Part shown: one piece after another, positions 44,482 through 53,686 of the stretch
Position numbering within the stretch: position 1 is the stretch's first letter
Layout: each line of letters opens with the position of its first letter
DNA from: PALSA-1006 sp963733265
GTDB taxonomy: Bacteria > Pseudomonadota > Gammaproteobacteria > Burkholderiales > Gallionellaceae
Length of the DNA: 64,000 nt
Assembly (NCBI GenBank): GCA_963733265.1
Contig: CAVTCF010000003.1
Coordinates: forward strand, 558,001 to 622,000
Direction: 5' to 3'
Notes under the pieces: generated by a model
Seen by the model: only the letters and a program-made list of their open reading frames with translations
What the model was told of the DNA's origin: nothing
Databases searched by the model: none
Position numbers and translations under genes: made by a program

Positions 44482-45171
44482 ATGTTAAAGGTATTGTTGA
44501 TTGACGATGATGTTGAGCTTGTTGATATGCTTGGAGAATATCTGGGGCAGGAAGGCTTTGAGGTTAAGGCAGTGCATGATGGAGATTTGGGACTGCAAGA
44601 GGCTTTGACCGGGGAATATGCAATCGCAGTTTTGGACGTAATGATGCCGCGTCTTAACGGTATAGAGACATTGCGACGCATTCGGATGAAGAGCCGTCTG
44701 CCAATCATTATGCTTACTGCCAAAGGGGATGACACTGATCGTATTGTGGGCCTTGAGCTGGGGGCAGACGATTACGTTCCCAAGCCTTGTACACCCAGGG
44801 AGTTGACCGCGCGTATCAGGGCTATTCTGCGGCGAATGCAATCTTCAACAAACGATGAAGGGATGACTCAAGCACTAGAGGTTGGCCTGCTAAAAATGTG
44901 GCCGTCGCAACGGCGTGCAGAGTGGGATGGCAAGATACTCGATTTGACCAGTACCGAGTTTAATTTGCTGGAAGTGTTAGCGAGACAGGCTGGGCAGCCT
45001 GTCAGCAAAAACAAATTGTCGGAGCAGGGGCTTGGCCGTCCGTTGGCTCGTTTTGAGCGCAGTATCGATGTTCACATGAGCAGCATCAGACATAAACTGG
45101 GGGTGTTGCCGGATGGCCGTTCTTGCATTCAGACGGTTTATCGGCAGGGTTACCAGTTCATCAAGGAGTAA
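44482..45171 (+). CDS. cpxR: OmpR-family response regulator CpxR
   Basis: A 229-residue DNA-binding regulator. The receiver domain has the acidic pocket LLIDDDVEL, phospho-acceptor Asp in AVLDVMMPRLNG, the switch Thr in IIMLTAKG, and the Lys in YVPKPCTPRE. A winged-helix domain follows (LTSTEFNLLEVLARQAGQPV through FERSIDVHMSSIRHKLG). The receiver is very close to E. coli CpxR (LDVMMP.NGI.TLR, LGLELGADDY.PKP). It is followed three bases later by the sensor kinase. Confidence 0.93.
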   Translation: MLKVLLIDDDVELVDMLGEYLGQEGFEVKAVHDGDLGLQEALTGEYAIAVLDVMMPRLNGIETLRRIRMKSRLPIIMLTAKGDDTDRIVGLELGADDYVPKPCTPRELTARIRAILRRMQSSTNDEGMTQALEVGLLKMWPSQRRAEWDGKILDLTSTEFNLLEVLARQAGQPVSKNKLSEQGLGRPLARFERSIDVHMSSIRHKLGVLPDGRSCIQTVYRQGYQFIKE

Positions 45172-45174
45172 TGC

Positions 45175-46497
45175 GTGGGTCGTTTATTTTGGAAGTTTTT
45201 CTTTTTTATCTGGCTGGGGCAGATGACTACCATTTTGGGAGTCAGTGTGGTTTGGGTTTTACATCACAACGAAAACCTGAGACGGGGAGGTTATGGTGTC
45301 TCGCCGGCTGTTGCCCTTGTTGAATCAACTGCGACAACTTTGCAATACGGCGGGCCGGATGCCCTGCGAAAATTGCTGCAAATAAAAGGAACCCCCCATA
45401 TTTATGTAATTGACACGACTGGGCGTGATCTCCTTGGCCGCCCGGTTGAGCCTGCTGCGGTAACGCAAGTCCGCACGAGACTTGTTAATGATGAGGAGCC
45501 TTCGACGGTTAAACAAGTCCAATTTGCCGGAAATACTTATCTGCTATTTTTGGCGACAGCCGAAGGTTTCCCTGTCCAGAGAGTGCAGCAAAGACGCACG
45601 ATTCCATGGAATCAAATTATTGCGGCAACGATTGCCAGTTTGATTTTTGCCGCGCTGTTGGCCTTGTATTTATCCAAACCGATTCGGCATTTGCGTAATG
45701 CATTCGAATCGGTAGCGGCAGGAAATTTTGATGTCAATCTGATTTCCATCATGGGGGGGCGGCGCGATGACTTGGCTGATCTCGGACGAGATTTTGACCG
45801 CATGACCGGCCAGTTGCGGGTATTGATTGAAGTACAACGCAAGTTGCTGCACGACATTTCTCACGAATTGCGTTCCCCGTTGGCGCGATTGCAAGTTGCG
45901 GTTGGCTTGGCCAGACAGCAACCGGACAAGATTGAATCGTCGATGCAGCGTATCGAGAGAGAGAGCACGCGCATAGACCAACTGGTTGGCGAACTATTGA
46001 CGCTATCAAAACTGGATGCCGGTGTGGCCGACTCCATGAAAGAGTCAATCGTTCCGGGTGAGTTATTGGCAGATATCGTTGATGATGCGCAGTTTGAGGC
46101 AACAGCTCAAGCCAAACAAGTCGAATTGCTCGGTGAGGTGAAAACCAATATTCAAGGAAGCGCGGAGCTACTGCATCGCGCGATTGAGAATGTGATCCGA
46201 AACGCGGTTAAATACACACCACAGGGTTCCAGCGTAATCGTGAATATAGCCGAGGAAGGTGAATCAGTCCTTAAAATTACTGTGCTGGACACGGGGCCGG
46301 GCGTGGCTGAAACAGAATTGGAACTTATCTTCCAGCCATTCTTCCGTAGCAATAGTCCTGTAAATACTGCGAGCGGACATGGTTTGGGTCTTGCAATTGC
46401 TCGCCGAGTGATAGAGGCACATGGCGGAAATATCCGGGCTTCAAACCGCACGACTGGCGGCCTGTGTGTCGAAATGACGATTCCGATCAGCGTCTAA
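45175..46497 (+). CDS. cpxA: Envelope-stress sensor histidine kinase CpxA
   Basis: A 440-residue inner-membrane kinase. TM1 (FFFIWLGQMTTILGVSVVWVL) and TM2 (IIAATIASLIFAALLALYL) flank a periplasmic sensor of about 120 residues. HAMP follows, then the H-box LLHDISHELRSPLARLQVAV with the phospho-acceptor His, the N-box ENVIRNAVKYTP, and G-boxes VLDTGPGV and GHGLGLAIARRV. GTG start, three bases after cpxR. The high similarity of the H-box to CpxA supports the name. Confidence 0.92.
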   Translation: MGRLFWKFFFFIWLGQMTTILGVSVVWVLHHNENLRRGGYGVSPAVALVESTATTLQYGGPDALRKLLQIKGTPHIYVIDTTGRDLLGRPVEPAAVTQVRTRLVNDEEPSTVKQVQFAGNTYLLFLATAEGFPVQRVQQRRTIPWNQIIAATIASLIFAALLALYLSKPIRHLRNAFESVAAGNFDVNLISIMGGRRDDLADLGRDFDRMTGQLRVLIEVQRKLLHDISHELRSPLARLQVAVGLARQQPDKIESSMQRIERESTRIDQLVGELLTLSKLDAGVADSMKESIVPGELLADIVDDAQFEATAQAKQVELLGEVKTNIQGSAELLHRAIENVIRNAVKYTPQGSSVIVNIAEEGESVLKITVLDTGPGVAETELELIFQPFFRSNSPVNTASGHGLGLAIARRVIEAHGGNIRASNRTTGGLCVEMTIPISV

Positions 46498-46566
46498 AAT
46501 CGACCGGCATATAAAGCGTTATTAAACAGATGCAGCGATAAATCTACAGACGGGGGTTGTCGATAA

Positions 46567-47397
46567 CTAAAACCTGTTGACGGAGAAAAACTCTTGCTTT
46601 AAAACTGCCACCAGTTCATCGTTGTCTCGCATTCTTGCAGACAGCACAAGAACTCGACCGAGGCGCTGGGATTCCCAGTTAAAATCACCGCTATACTCGC
46701 GGCGAATAATTTCAATCATTTTATTGGCCACAGCCAATTCTATGTCGCCATCCGCACCTGCTGTAACATCCATAATTTCCAGGCGAGGAATGCTATTGGG
46801 GGTTTTCCATCCTCTGAAGGTAAATTGTGCGGTGCGGTCTGAGATATGCTTGATTTCAAAAATTCCGCTAGTTCCCTTTTGTTGTAAATTGCGATTTATA
46901 TTTTCATCCCGCTGTTCATCTGCCGAGGGCTGGCGCGCGTTTGCATTCTCTTTGGCAGCGTAATCTTCCAACTCTTGGGCGCGTTGCTTTTTGGCTTTAA
47001 TGAACGACATAAAATCTTTTGGAGCATTATTTTCCGAAGGGGGGGGGGCTGCAACAGCAGGTTGCGGAGAAGCTACTGCGGCTTTTTTTTCAACCGCGAT
47101 TACCGGGGTAGGCGCCTTGGGTTTGGTTGGCACGAGAGCTTCAAGCGGTTTATTGGGCGGTAAGCCAGCCATGCGTACACTAATGCTTTTGGGGCGTGAA
47201 TGTGCAGGCGATGAGGCATTGGTAATTATATTTGGATAATAAACAAATAGCACGATGCCATGTATCAACAATGAAATAGCAAATGCGAGTGCTGTGGATC
47301 GCCTGATTCTTATTACAAAATACCGGTTGATAGGCCGGGAGTCGTAATTTGGGAATGCCTGAGTTATTTCGTTGTCAGGGTATATATTCGTGCTCAA
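46567..47397 (-). CDS. TonB-like single-pass protein of unknown function
   Basis: A 276-residue protein with a short cytosolic N-terminus, one membrane segment (ALAFAISLLIHGIVLFVYY), a Pro/Lys/Ala-rich linker (LVPTKPKAPTPVIAVEKK) and a C-terminal domain (RLEIMDVTAGADGDIELAV through VLVLSARMRDNDELV). This layout resembles TonB/TolA energisers, but the C-terminal domain is not clearly TonB. A run of ten G on the plus strand (47039-47048) encodes the AAPPPSE part and could slip. It stands alone on the minus strand after cpxA. Confidence 0.7.
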   Translation of the reverse strand: MSTNIYPDNEITQAFPNYDSRPINRYFVIRIRRSTALAFAISLLIHGIVLFVYYPNIITNASSPAHSRPKSISVRMAGLPPNKPLEALVPTKPKAPTPVIAVEKKAAVASPQPAVAAPPPSENNAPKDFMSFIKAKKQRAQELEDYAAKENANARQPSADEQRDENINRNLQQKGTSGIFEIKHISDRTAQFTFRGWKTPNSIPRLEIMDVTAGADGDIELAVANKMIEIIRREYSGDFNWESQRLGRVLVLSARMRDNDELVAVLKQEFFSVNRF

Positions 47398-47433
47398 TTT
47401 GAAAGCTCTAAGTTTCGCGAGTATTTAATACAA

Positions 47434-47847
47434 CTATCTCTTGTCTGGTACTTTGCACTGATATTCTCCGCTTAAGCCCTGCCATCCATATAGTGCCAAC
47501 TGTCCGGTAACTTTATTGAATGAGCCATAAGACATTTTCAACGACTTGATGGATTCCTGATTGGCATGACATACCTCTTGCCGGGTGGCAAACGCAACGA
47601 GCGTGTCGCCATTGTCGCAAATTTCGTAATTGTAAGAAGAAAAAATAGCCGATCCTGAAACTTTTAACTGATGTCCGGAAAAGTATAGGGTGGGGAATTC
47701 TCGAGTTACCACCATACCGTTGTCGTTTTTGCCGGCACATTCATATTTTAAATCAAGCGGGATATTGCCAAAACCGCATAAAAAGCAGACAAAGATAATA
47801 ATTGCAATTGGATAGATGACTGACATTGGAAACGAAATTTGGTTCAC
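47434..47847 (-). CDS. Exported hypothetical protein
   Basis: A 137-residue protein with an N-terminal hydrophobic segment (VIYPIAIIIFVCFLCGFG) that could be a signal peptide or anchor. The rest is beta-rich with six cysteines (YECAGKNDNG, YEICDNGD, EVCHANQ, YQCKVPDKR), suggesting disulfides in the periplasm. I do not recognise the family. It is 36 bases upstream of the TonB-like gene on the same strand and may be co-expressed with it. Confidence 0.55.
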   Translation of the reverse strand: MNQISFPMSVIYPIAIIIFVCFLCGFGNIPLDLKYECAGKNDNGMVVTREFPTLYFSGHQLKVSGSAIFSSYNYEICDNGDTLVAFATRQEVCHANQESIKSLKMSYGSFNKVTGQLALYGWQGLSGEYQCKVPDKR

Positions 47848-48270
47848 AACTGTTACTCCGATATCATAGGGTGAGTTTAGCTTTTACAGAAACGAAAATA
47901 GTTACGTCATCAAAACGGGGTAATAATAGCTACCCGACTTTACAGGTTGAAATTGGGCGACTAGCGATAGTACATTATTCGACTTGGAAAAGTGGGTACA
48001 ACCACCGGTCGCTAATTTTAACCGTTCATCAGGCTTATTTCACCATTTGTTCCGGCAAACTTAATCGGACTGTCCGAGCTGGTTTTGCATCCGGGTATCT
48101 GCTATGTTAAGTAGCGCGTTAAATGTTCAAAATTTTAAGAATTGAATGCGTATTGTTTAGACTTTCACCGGGTATTAAGTTTGTGTGTTGAAGTGTTCGT
48201 TGTATCGGATGTAACGACGAATAATAGTTGAAGCAACCACTGCTGTGCATTCCGGAATAAGGGGATAGTC
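47848..48270. other. 423-base intergenic region
   Basis: Between the exported hypothetical (minus) and the HDOD-GGDEF gene (plus). No open frame with a ribosome-binding site, strong hairpin or repeat was seen. It presumably holds both promoters. Confidence 0.5.
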
Positions 48271-50193
48271 ATGAAGTTGGTTGAAACAATGCGCTATGAA
48301 GAACTTAAGGCCTCGGGGAATTTGCCTTCTCCTAATGGTTTGGTATTGGCTATAACCAAGCTGTTACAGCGTGACGATTACAAAATAGACGATGTTGTCC
48401 ATTTAGTGCAGTCAGATCCGGCGCTAGCCGGGCAATTGCTGAAATTTTCAAATGCCGCCTCTTTCGGTCATAGCCGTCCCATCGTTTCGCTTTCCAAAGC
48501 TGTCATATCCCTTGGTACGCACCGGGTACGCGTACTTATACTTGCGCTTTGTATGCTGCATAATAATCGTATAGGCAAGTGCCAGCAGTTTGACTATGGG
48601 AGATTCTGGTCACGCGCCTTGGCGGCGGCTATATCAGCACAGACACTTGCTTCGTATGCAAAAATTAGTGCCGAGGATAATTTTACTGCGGGATTGTTGT
48701 GCAGCATTGGAGAGCTGTCGCTTGCTTCCATTTTTCCGGAACGCTATGGTGAAATAATAGTTATGTCCGGAGATGACATCCATAAACGAATTGCATTGGA
48801 ACAGGAGGCATTCAATACCGACCACCGTGAATTGGCAGCTACATTAATTTTGGAATGGGGATTGCCGGAAGTGCTGGCAACCGCGATTTATCATTGCGAA
48901 CTTCCCGATGAAGCCGATTTTTTAGACGGCTCCCGAATTCATGAATTGACATTGTGCTTGCATGTCTCGCTTTCCCTAGCAGAGGTTTGCATGGCTGATG
49001 AAGGCGCTCGCTGGGCAAAGTTGCCCAACTTTTATGCCAAAGCGGCCCGATTGGGAATAAACACGCAGGAGCTGAATTTGAAGGCTGATGGTATTGTTTT
49101 AAACTGGCTTGAATGGGGTGAGCTTTTAAAAATTCAGACAAGAGAAATAAATTCTTTCAGCAATCTTCTTGCATCAACACAATTCAGAGAACTTGATTCG
49201 ACTTTGCCAATTTGTCCCTGGCCCAATAATAAATCAGCGCTTTTGATTTGCCCGGAACTTGAATTATCTTCGTTGGCAGTGCATCTCGAAGTGAATGGAT
49301 ATACTGTGATGCACGAATCAAACTCTGCCGATGGTCTGGCTGTTGCACTTGAAGAAAGCCCCGATTTGGTCATGGTTAAGATTGCGGATCCTGAAGTTGA
49401 CGGTGCAGCCTTTTGTCAGGCAATGCATGAAGATCCCCGTGGCCGAACCTGTTATATCGTACTCATCGTAGAACACGAAGACGATAATCTTTTTGTAAAG
49501 GTACTCAATATACAAGCAGATGATTTTCTGCTCATGCCAATTACAAGGTCTTCTTTGCAGGCAAAATTGCACGGCATTTTCAATATACTACAATTGCAAA
49601 AAGATCTTGTCAGGGAGCGCAGCAGTTGGGTGACATCGGCAGGTGATTGGGCCGGTGCCAATCGCAGATTAATTCAGGAGGCGATGACTGATCCGTTGAC
49701 TCATGTTTCAAACAGACGGTACGGTCTGGACTTTCTTGCCAGTGAATGGGAATTTTCCAAGGTAAATAATTTGCCATTGTCTTGTCTTATGATCGACATC
49801 GATCATTTTAAACAGGTCAACGATCAGTATGGTCACCAAAGTGGTGATGCGGTGCTGATTAAACTGGCAGGCTTGTTGCAAAGCGGTGCCCGAAGCGTAG
49901 ACTTGGTATTTCGCTACGGAGGCGAAGAGTTTTGCATTGTTTGTCCTGGCGCAACTTTGGAGATGGCGCTCGTTGTTGCCGAAAGGGTCCGGCAAAATAT
50001 TGAGAGCCAACTGTTTAAACTTGAACACAACGAAATATATATTACCGTAAGCATAGGTGTGGCAATTGTGGTTCAGGAACATGCCGACAAAGATGCGCTG
50101 TTACATGATGCAGATGAGGCCTTGTACCGCGCCAAGGAAGGCGGCCGTAATCGTGTGGAGTCGGGTACAACATCTCCGCCGTTTTACACGTGA
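48271..50193 (+). CDS. HDOD-receiver-GGDEF diguanylate cyclase
   Basis: A 640-residue cytosolic signalling protein. Residues about 15-215 form an HDOD domain (NLPSPNGLVLAITKLL, VQSDPALAGQLLKFSNAASFG, VSLSKAVISLG). Residues about 325-450 resemble a receiver domain (ALLICPELELSSLAVHLEVNG, PDLVMVKIADPEVDG) in which the usual phospho-acceptor surroundings are altered. Residues about 480-630 are a GGDEF domain with active site FRYGGEEFCIV and an intact RSVD inhibitory site five residues before it. It should make cyclic di-GMP, with feedback inhibition. Confidence 0.92.
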   Translation: MKLVETMRYEELKASGNLPSPNGLVLAITKLLQRDDYKIDDVVHLVQSDPALAGQLLKFSNAASFGHSRPIVSLSKAVISLGTHRVRVLILALCMLHNNRIGKCQQFDYGRFWSRALAAAISAQTLASYAKISAEDNFTAGLLCSIGELSLASIFPERYGEIIVMSGDDIHKRIALEQEAFNTDHRELAATLILEWGLPEVLATAIYHCELPDEADFLDGSRIHELTLCLHVSLSLAEVCMADEGARWAKLPNFYAKAARLGINTQELNLKADGIVLNWLEWGELLKIQTREINSFSNLLASTQFRELDSTLPICPWPNNKSALLICPELELSSLAVHLEVNGYTVMHESNSADGLAVALEESPDLVMVKIADPEVDGAAFCQAMHEDPRGRTCYIVLIVEHEDDNLFVKVLNIQADDFLLMPITRSSLQAKLHGIFNILQLQKDLVRERSSWVTSAGDWAGANRRLIQEAMTDPLTHVSNRRYGLDFLASEWEFSKVNNLPLSCLMIDIDHFKQVNDQYGHQSGDAVLIKLAGLLQSGARSVDLVFRYGGEEFCIVCPGATLEMALVVAERVRQNIESQLFKLEHNEIYITVSIGVAIVVQEHADKDALLHDADEALYRAKEGGRNRVESGTTSPPFYT

Positions 50194-50558
50194 GAAAAAG
50201 GTGTGGATGGCTACTCATAAATTGATGTGATACATAAAAACGCGCACAACTTTTTACAGAAGTGCGCGCCATAAGTGGAGTCAAACTTACTTCTTGAAAC
50301 GAGTTGCAACTGATCGCTACAGTTGTGAGTCTGATACTACGATGTAATAAAAAAGACTGCAACGACCAGCAAAATAATTGGTAAATATTTTCCGGGTAAT
50401 GCTGTTTGTATATTTGTTTTATAAGACAATTGTCGCGTTGTAAATTAAGGTAAAACTTTGCAAATGGAATCTTTTGCATAACACGGACATGTTATCGAAC
50501 TGTTGAATTTTGATAGCTACGTGAATCGAAGAGTGATGACTAACCGGGGATAAATTCG
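50194..50558. other. 365-base intergenic region with a minus-strand hairpin
   Basis: No convincing protein gene is visible. A hairpin with a T tract on the minus strand at 50236-50268 suggests the end of a short minus-strand transcript starting near 50410-50480 (separate entry). The remainder should contain the promoter for the plus-strand HAD gene. Confidence 0.5.
50236..50268 (-). terminator. Candidate minus-strand terminator
   Basis: CGCGCAC (50241-50247) and GTGCGCG (50262-50268) pair over a 14-base loop; read on the minus strand the stem is followed by TTTTTATG. On the plus strand no T tract follows, so it does not fit as the end of the GGDEF gene. It implies an unannotated minus-strand transcript. 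Confidence 0.55.
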
Positions 50559-51239
50559 ATGACTATTACACTTGCGTTTGATGTCTACGGAACCTTAATT
50601 GATACCCATGGCGTCACAATAGCGCTGGAAAAATATGCAGACACTAGAGCCAAAGAATTTTCTCAGCGGTGGCGCGAGAAACAACTTGAGTATTCTTTTC
50701 GCCGTGGCCTGATGCAAAGTTACGAAAGCTTTGAAATTTGTACAAGCAACGCACTCGACTACACCAGCGCCTATTTCGATATTCTGCTCAGTCAAAGCGA
50801 CAAAGATAATTTGATGGGCCAGTACAAAATATTACCTGCTTTCGCTGACGTAAAAAATGGATTACTCCTGGCAAAGGAATCCGGCTTCAGGATATTTGCA
50901 TTTTCAAACGGTAAAGCTGAGGCTGTTGACATGCTGCTCAAAAATGCCGGTATCAGAGATTATTTTATGGACATCGTGAGTGTTGATGAAATAAAGTCTT
51001 ACAAGCCCAATCCCGCAGTCTACAGTCATTTTTTAAGAAGAGCGGGGACAACAGGATCGAATGCTTGGCTTATATCCGGCAATCCATTCGACGTGATTGG
51101 TGCCATCTCTTCGGGTATCAGAGCAGCTTGGGTTAAAAGGTCTCCTGACGCATTATTTGATCCTTGGGGGCTGGAGCCCACATTGACAGTCGATAGTTTT
51201 GAGAAACTTGCGCAACAAATCACACACGCATGTCGTTAA
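50559..51239 (+). CDS. HAD hydrolase, haloacid dehalogenase type II
   Basis: A 226-residue L-2-haloacid-dehalogenase-type HAD enzyme. The nucleophile Asp is in LAFDVYGTLIDTHGV, the Ser/Thr motif in FAFSNGKAEAVDMLL, and the Lys motif in EIKSYKPNPAVYSHFLRRAG; the metal-site region is AWLISGNPFDVIGAI. The dehalogenase-specific Tyr after the first Asp (DVYGTL) is kept. The true substrate is unknown. It overlaps the convergent esterase by four bases. Confidence 0.88.
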   Translation: MTITLAFDVYGTLIDTHGVTIALEKYADTRAKEFSQRWREKQLEYSFRRGLMQSYESFEICTSNALDYTSAYFDILLSQSDKDNLMGQYKILPAFADVKNGLLLAKESGFRIFAFSNGKAEAVDMLLKNAGIRDYFMDIVSVDEIKSYKPNPAVYSHFLRRAGTTGSNAWLISGNPFDVIGAISSGIRAAWVKRSPDALFDPWGLEPTLTVDSFEKLAQQITHACR

Positions 51240-51913
51240 GCGCCTTCCAAAGCCTTTTTCCAACTGCGCAGCGGGATACACGTTTGCAAACGTTGAATGG
51301 CTTTGTCGGCAAGCACAGGATGGATTTCGTGTCCAACCGACGATGCCACATCCAAAGTGGCATCACCTTCCAGTTCTATAAGTCTGTCATAGGCTGAGCG
51401 GGCGTGTGCGACTGAAATAACCGGATCGCTCTCGCCGTGCAGAAAGTGTAATGTCGTCAGTTCGGGAGCCTTATCGGGAAGCGTGGCAAAGCGACCTGAA
51501 AATGACAAGACTCGGCCCACTTTGCCATCATGTTTCTTGCTGAATTCCAACGCCATGATTGCCCCCTGAGAAAAGCCCACAAGCGCGGTATCCGACTGTA
51601 AAACACTAAAACGATTTTGGGCTTGCTGCACTATGTCATGAAGATTGCTCATTACTTCGGCGACACGCACCGACCGATTTTCTTCAGTAACACCGCGAAT
51701 AGAAAACCATTGCCGGCCGTTTCCTCCTCCGTCAAATGGAAAAGTTCCATCCGGAAGCAGGAATGCAGCGTTTGGGAATACACTCCTTAATTTAGTGGAC
51801 AAAGGCACCAGATCTGATGAACTTGCACCTACGCCATGCAGCAAAATAAAAAGTTGCTTGGCGGGCATCACTTCCGGCAATATTTCGATACCTTGAAAAG
51901 TTTGATCAATCAT
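51236..51913 (-). CDS. Phospholipase/carboxylesterase (YpfH-like)
   Basis: A 225-residue alpha/beta hydrolase. The oxyanion strand is LFILLHGVGASSSDL, the nucleophile Ser is in VGFSQGAIMAL, and the catalytic Asp and His are expected in HGESDPVISVAHA and SVGHEIHP. This is the carboxylesterase/phospholipase family that includes E. coli YpfH. The substrate is unknown. It is followed upstream by the DODA dioxygenase gene on the same strand, 24 bases away. Confidence 0.9.
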   Translation of the reverse strand: MIDQTFQGIEILPEVMPAKQLFILLHGVGASSSDLVPLSTKLRSVFPNAAFLLPDGTFPFDGGGNGRQWFSIRGVTEENRSVRVAEVMSNLHDIVQQAQNRFSVLQSDTALVGFSQGAIMALEFSKKHDGKVGRVLSFSGRFATLPDKAPELTTLHFLHGESDPVISVAHARSAYDRLIELEGDATLDVASSVGHEIHPVLADKAIQRLQTCIPLRSWKKALEGA

Positions 51914-51937
51914 TTATTTTCTCCGATCAATAAATAT

Positions 51938-52726
51938 TTATGCGTCATGCCAGAGATAAGAATCCATGGACAGCCCGCCATAGGCAAAGCGGGGTTGATA
52001 ACGCAGTGGCGTATCCTTTCCGGCAGCACCCAAAGCAACTAGTAACGGCAAGAAATGCTCTTCCGTCGGGTGGGCTTCAGCCCCATACGGAACGCGACGG
52101 TAATCCAGCAAAGCCGGAACATCTTTTGCCATCAGCCGTGCAGCAACCCACTCGGAAAAAACATGAGCCATTGGCAATGGTGCCTGATCGTCCGCGGCAC
52201 GCCAATCAAGCCACCCAAAATTATGCGTTATCGCTCCCGAGGCGATTATCAGTATGCCCTCATCCCGCAGGGTAGCAAGTGCCTTACCTAATTTATAATT
52301 AGCAGATGCATTCATATTGCGAGTTAATGAGAGTTGAGTGACCGGTATATTGGCTTGCGGGTACATAGCCCTGAGTGGCACCCACGCCCCATGATCCAAG
52401 CCCCGGTTCGGATGAAAATCTGTTTTTAACCCGATTGAGGAAAGTGAGGAAGCAACCCGTTCGGCCAGCTCCGGTGCTCCCGGCGCATGATATTCCATGT
52501 GATAAAGCTCAGGTGAAAATCCTGAAAAATCATATATGGTTGGCGGGGCAACCGCCAAGCTGACCGAAGGTTGGCGCGCTTCCCAATGCGCCGACACGAC
52601 CAGAATTCCGGCCGGTTGAGGAATGACCTGACCAATCTCACGCCAACTGGTGACCGTATCGGGGGCCTTCAACAAGGCATCAGGTGCGCCGTGGGAAACG
52701 AATACAACAGGCATGCGTTTGGACAT
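51938..52726 (-). CDS. ygiD: DODA-type extradiol dioxygenase (YgiD-like)
   Basis: A 262-residue member of the class III extradiol dioxygenase (LigB/DODA) family. The metal ligands are in VVFVSHGAPDAL, VVSAHWEARQP, LDHGAWVPLRAMYP and GAITHNFGWLDW. ATG 52726 follows ATGGAG-type Shine-Dalgarno sequence; an upstream ATG at 52738 is an alternative. Substrate may be a catechol-type compound, as in E. coli YgiD (DOPA dioxygenase activity). Confidence 0.92.
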   Translation of the reverse strand: MSKRMPVVFVSHGAPDALLKAPDTVTSWREIGQVIPQPAGILVVSAHWEARQPSVSLAVAPPTIYDFSGFSPELYHMEYHAPGAPELAERVASSLSSIGLKTDFHPNRGLDHGAWVPLRAMYPQANIPVTQLSLTRNMNASANYKLGKALATLRDEGILIIASGAITHNFGWLDWRAADDQAPLPMAHVFSEWVAARLMAKDVPALLDYRRVPYGAEAHPTEEHFLPLLVALGAAGKDTPLRYQPRFAYGGLSMDSYLWHDA

Positions 52727-52738
52727 ATAAAACTCCAT

Positions 52739-53043
52739 TCTGTTAACTTAATGGCTATATCAGCGCTTACCCTCCAATCGTCGTTTAGTGCGTCAATATA
52801 TTGAAGGCAGCGTATGCGTCCACTGTAATCATTCCAATGCGAAAGAAAAAGTCCATAAAGTGGAATACATTGTTCCATTCGTGGATCGTACAATCTCACC
52901 TGTCCGGCTTTATCTTATGTGGCGTTAATCCTAACATTTGGTCAATTCAAAACGATAAACAGGTTAGACTTAACAATAAATTTGAATAGAACAAGATTGG
53001 CAACAAGGCTTATCCCGTTAATTCAATATCAAAGGAGTTCATC
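52739..53043. other. 305-base intergenic region
   Basis: Divergent promoter region between the dioxygenase (minus) and a nitroreductase (plus). Small open frames here have no ribosome-binding site or family character. AAAGGAGTTCATC gives the ribosome-binding site of the nitroreductase. Confidence 0.5.
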
Positions 53044-53640
53044 ATGGCAAACACACCTCTAAATCAAGAATCCCTGAATCAACTTTTTTTTGACGCACAT
53101 ACGCATAATGCCTGGCTAAAACGTGATGTGCCGGATGAATTGTTACGCCGCCTCTATGACACTTTTCGCATGGGGCCGACTTCGGTCAACTGTGGTCCGG
53201 CCAGAATCATTTTTGTGAAATCCGATGCGGCCAGGGAAAAACTCAAACCGGCACTTGCCGAGGGTAATAGGGCCAAAACGATGGCAGCACCCGTTACTGC
53301 CATCATCGGCTATGACCTGCATTTCTACGAAAATCTGGGCAAGCTTTTTCCCAATGCACCCACAGCACGGAGCTGGTTTGATAAAGATGAGCAGGCTGCA
53401 TACACAACGGCTTTTCGAAACGGTTCGCTTCAAGGCGGATATCTGATTATTGCAGCGCGTGCTCTGGGACTGGATTGTGGACCGATGTCGGGTTTTGACA
53501 ATGCACTGGTTGATCAATTATTCTTTAACGGTACTTCGGTAAAAACAAATTTTATTTGCAATCTGGGTTATGGTGACACGAGCGGTGTATATCCGCGCAA
53601 CCCGAGACTCGGTTTTGACGAGGCATGCAGAATAGAATAA
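53044..53640 (+). CDS. Nitroreductase family protein (RutE/malonic semialdehyde reductase-like)
   Basis: A 198-residue FMN-binding nitroreductase-fold protein. FRMGPTSVNCGPARIIFVKS and GGYLIIAARALGLDCGPMSGF match the RutE (HadB) subfamily that reduces malonic semialdehyde in pyrimidine breakdown. No other rut gene is nearby, so the actual substrate may differ. Strong AAAGGAG Shine-Dalgarno at 53031-53037. Confidence 0.9.
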   Translation: MANTPLNQESLNQLFFDAHTHNAWLKRDVPDELLRRLYDTFRMGPTSVNCGPARIIFVKSDAAREKLKPALAEGNRAKTMAAPVTAIIGYDLHFYENLGKLFPNAPTARSWFDKDEQAAYTTAFRNGSLQGGYLIIAARALGLDCGPMSGFDNALVDQLFFNGTSVKTNFICNLGYGDTSGVYPRNPRLGFDEACRIE

Positions 53641-53686
53641 TTTCATTATTACTGATGATTGTTACTTAACTTTGGAGTATGAAACT

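Noticed and set aside
50241..50268. Hairpin as the terminator of the plus-strand HDOD-GGDEF gene
   Set aside because: The T tract follows the stem only on the minus strand.
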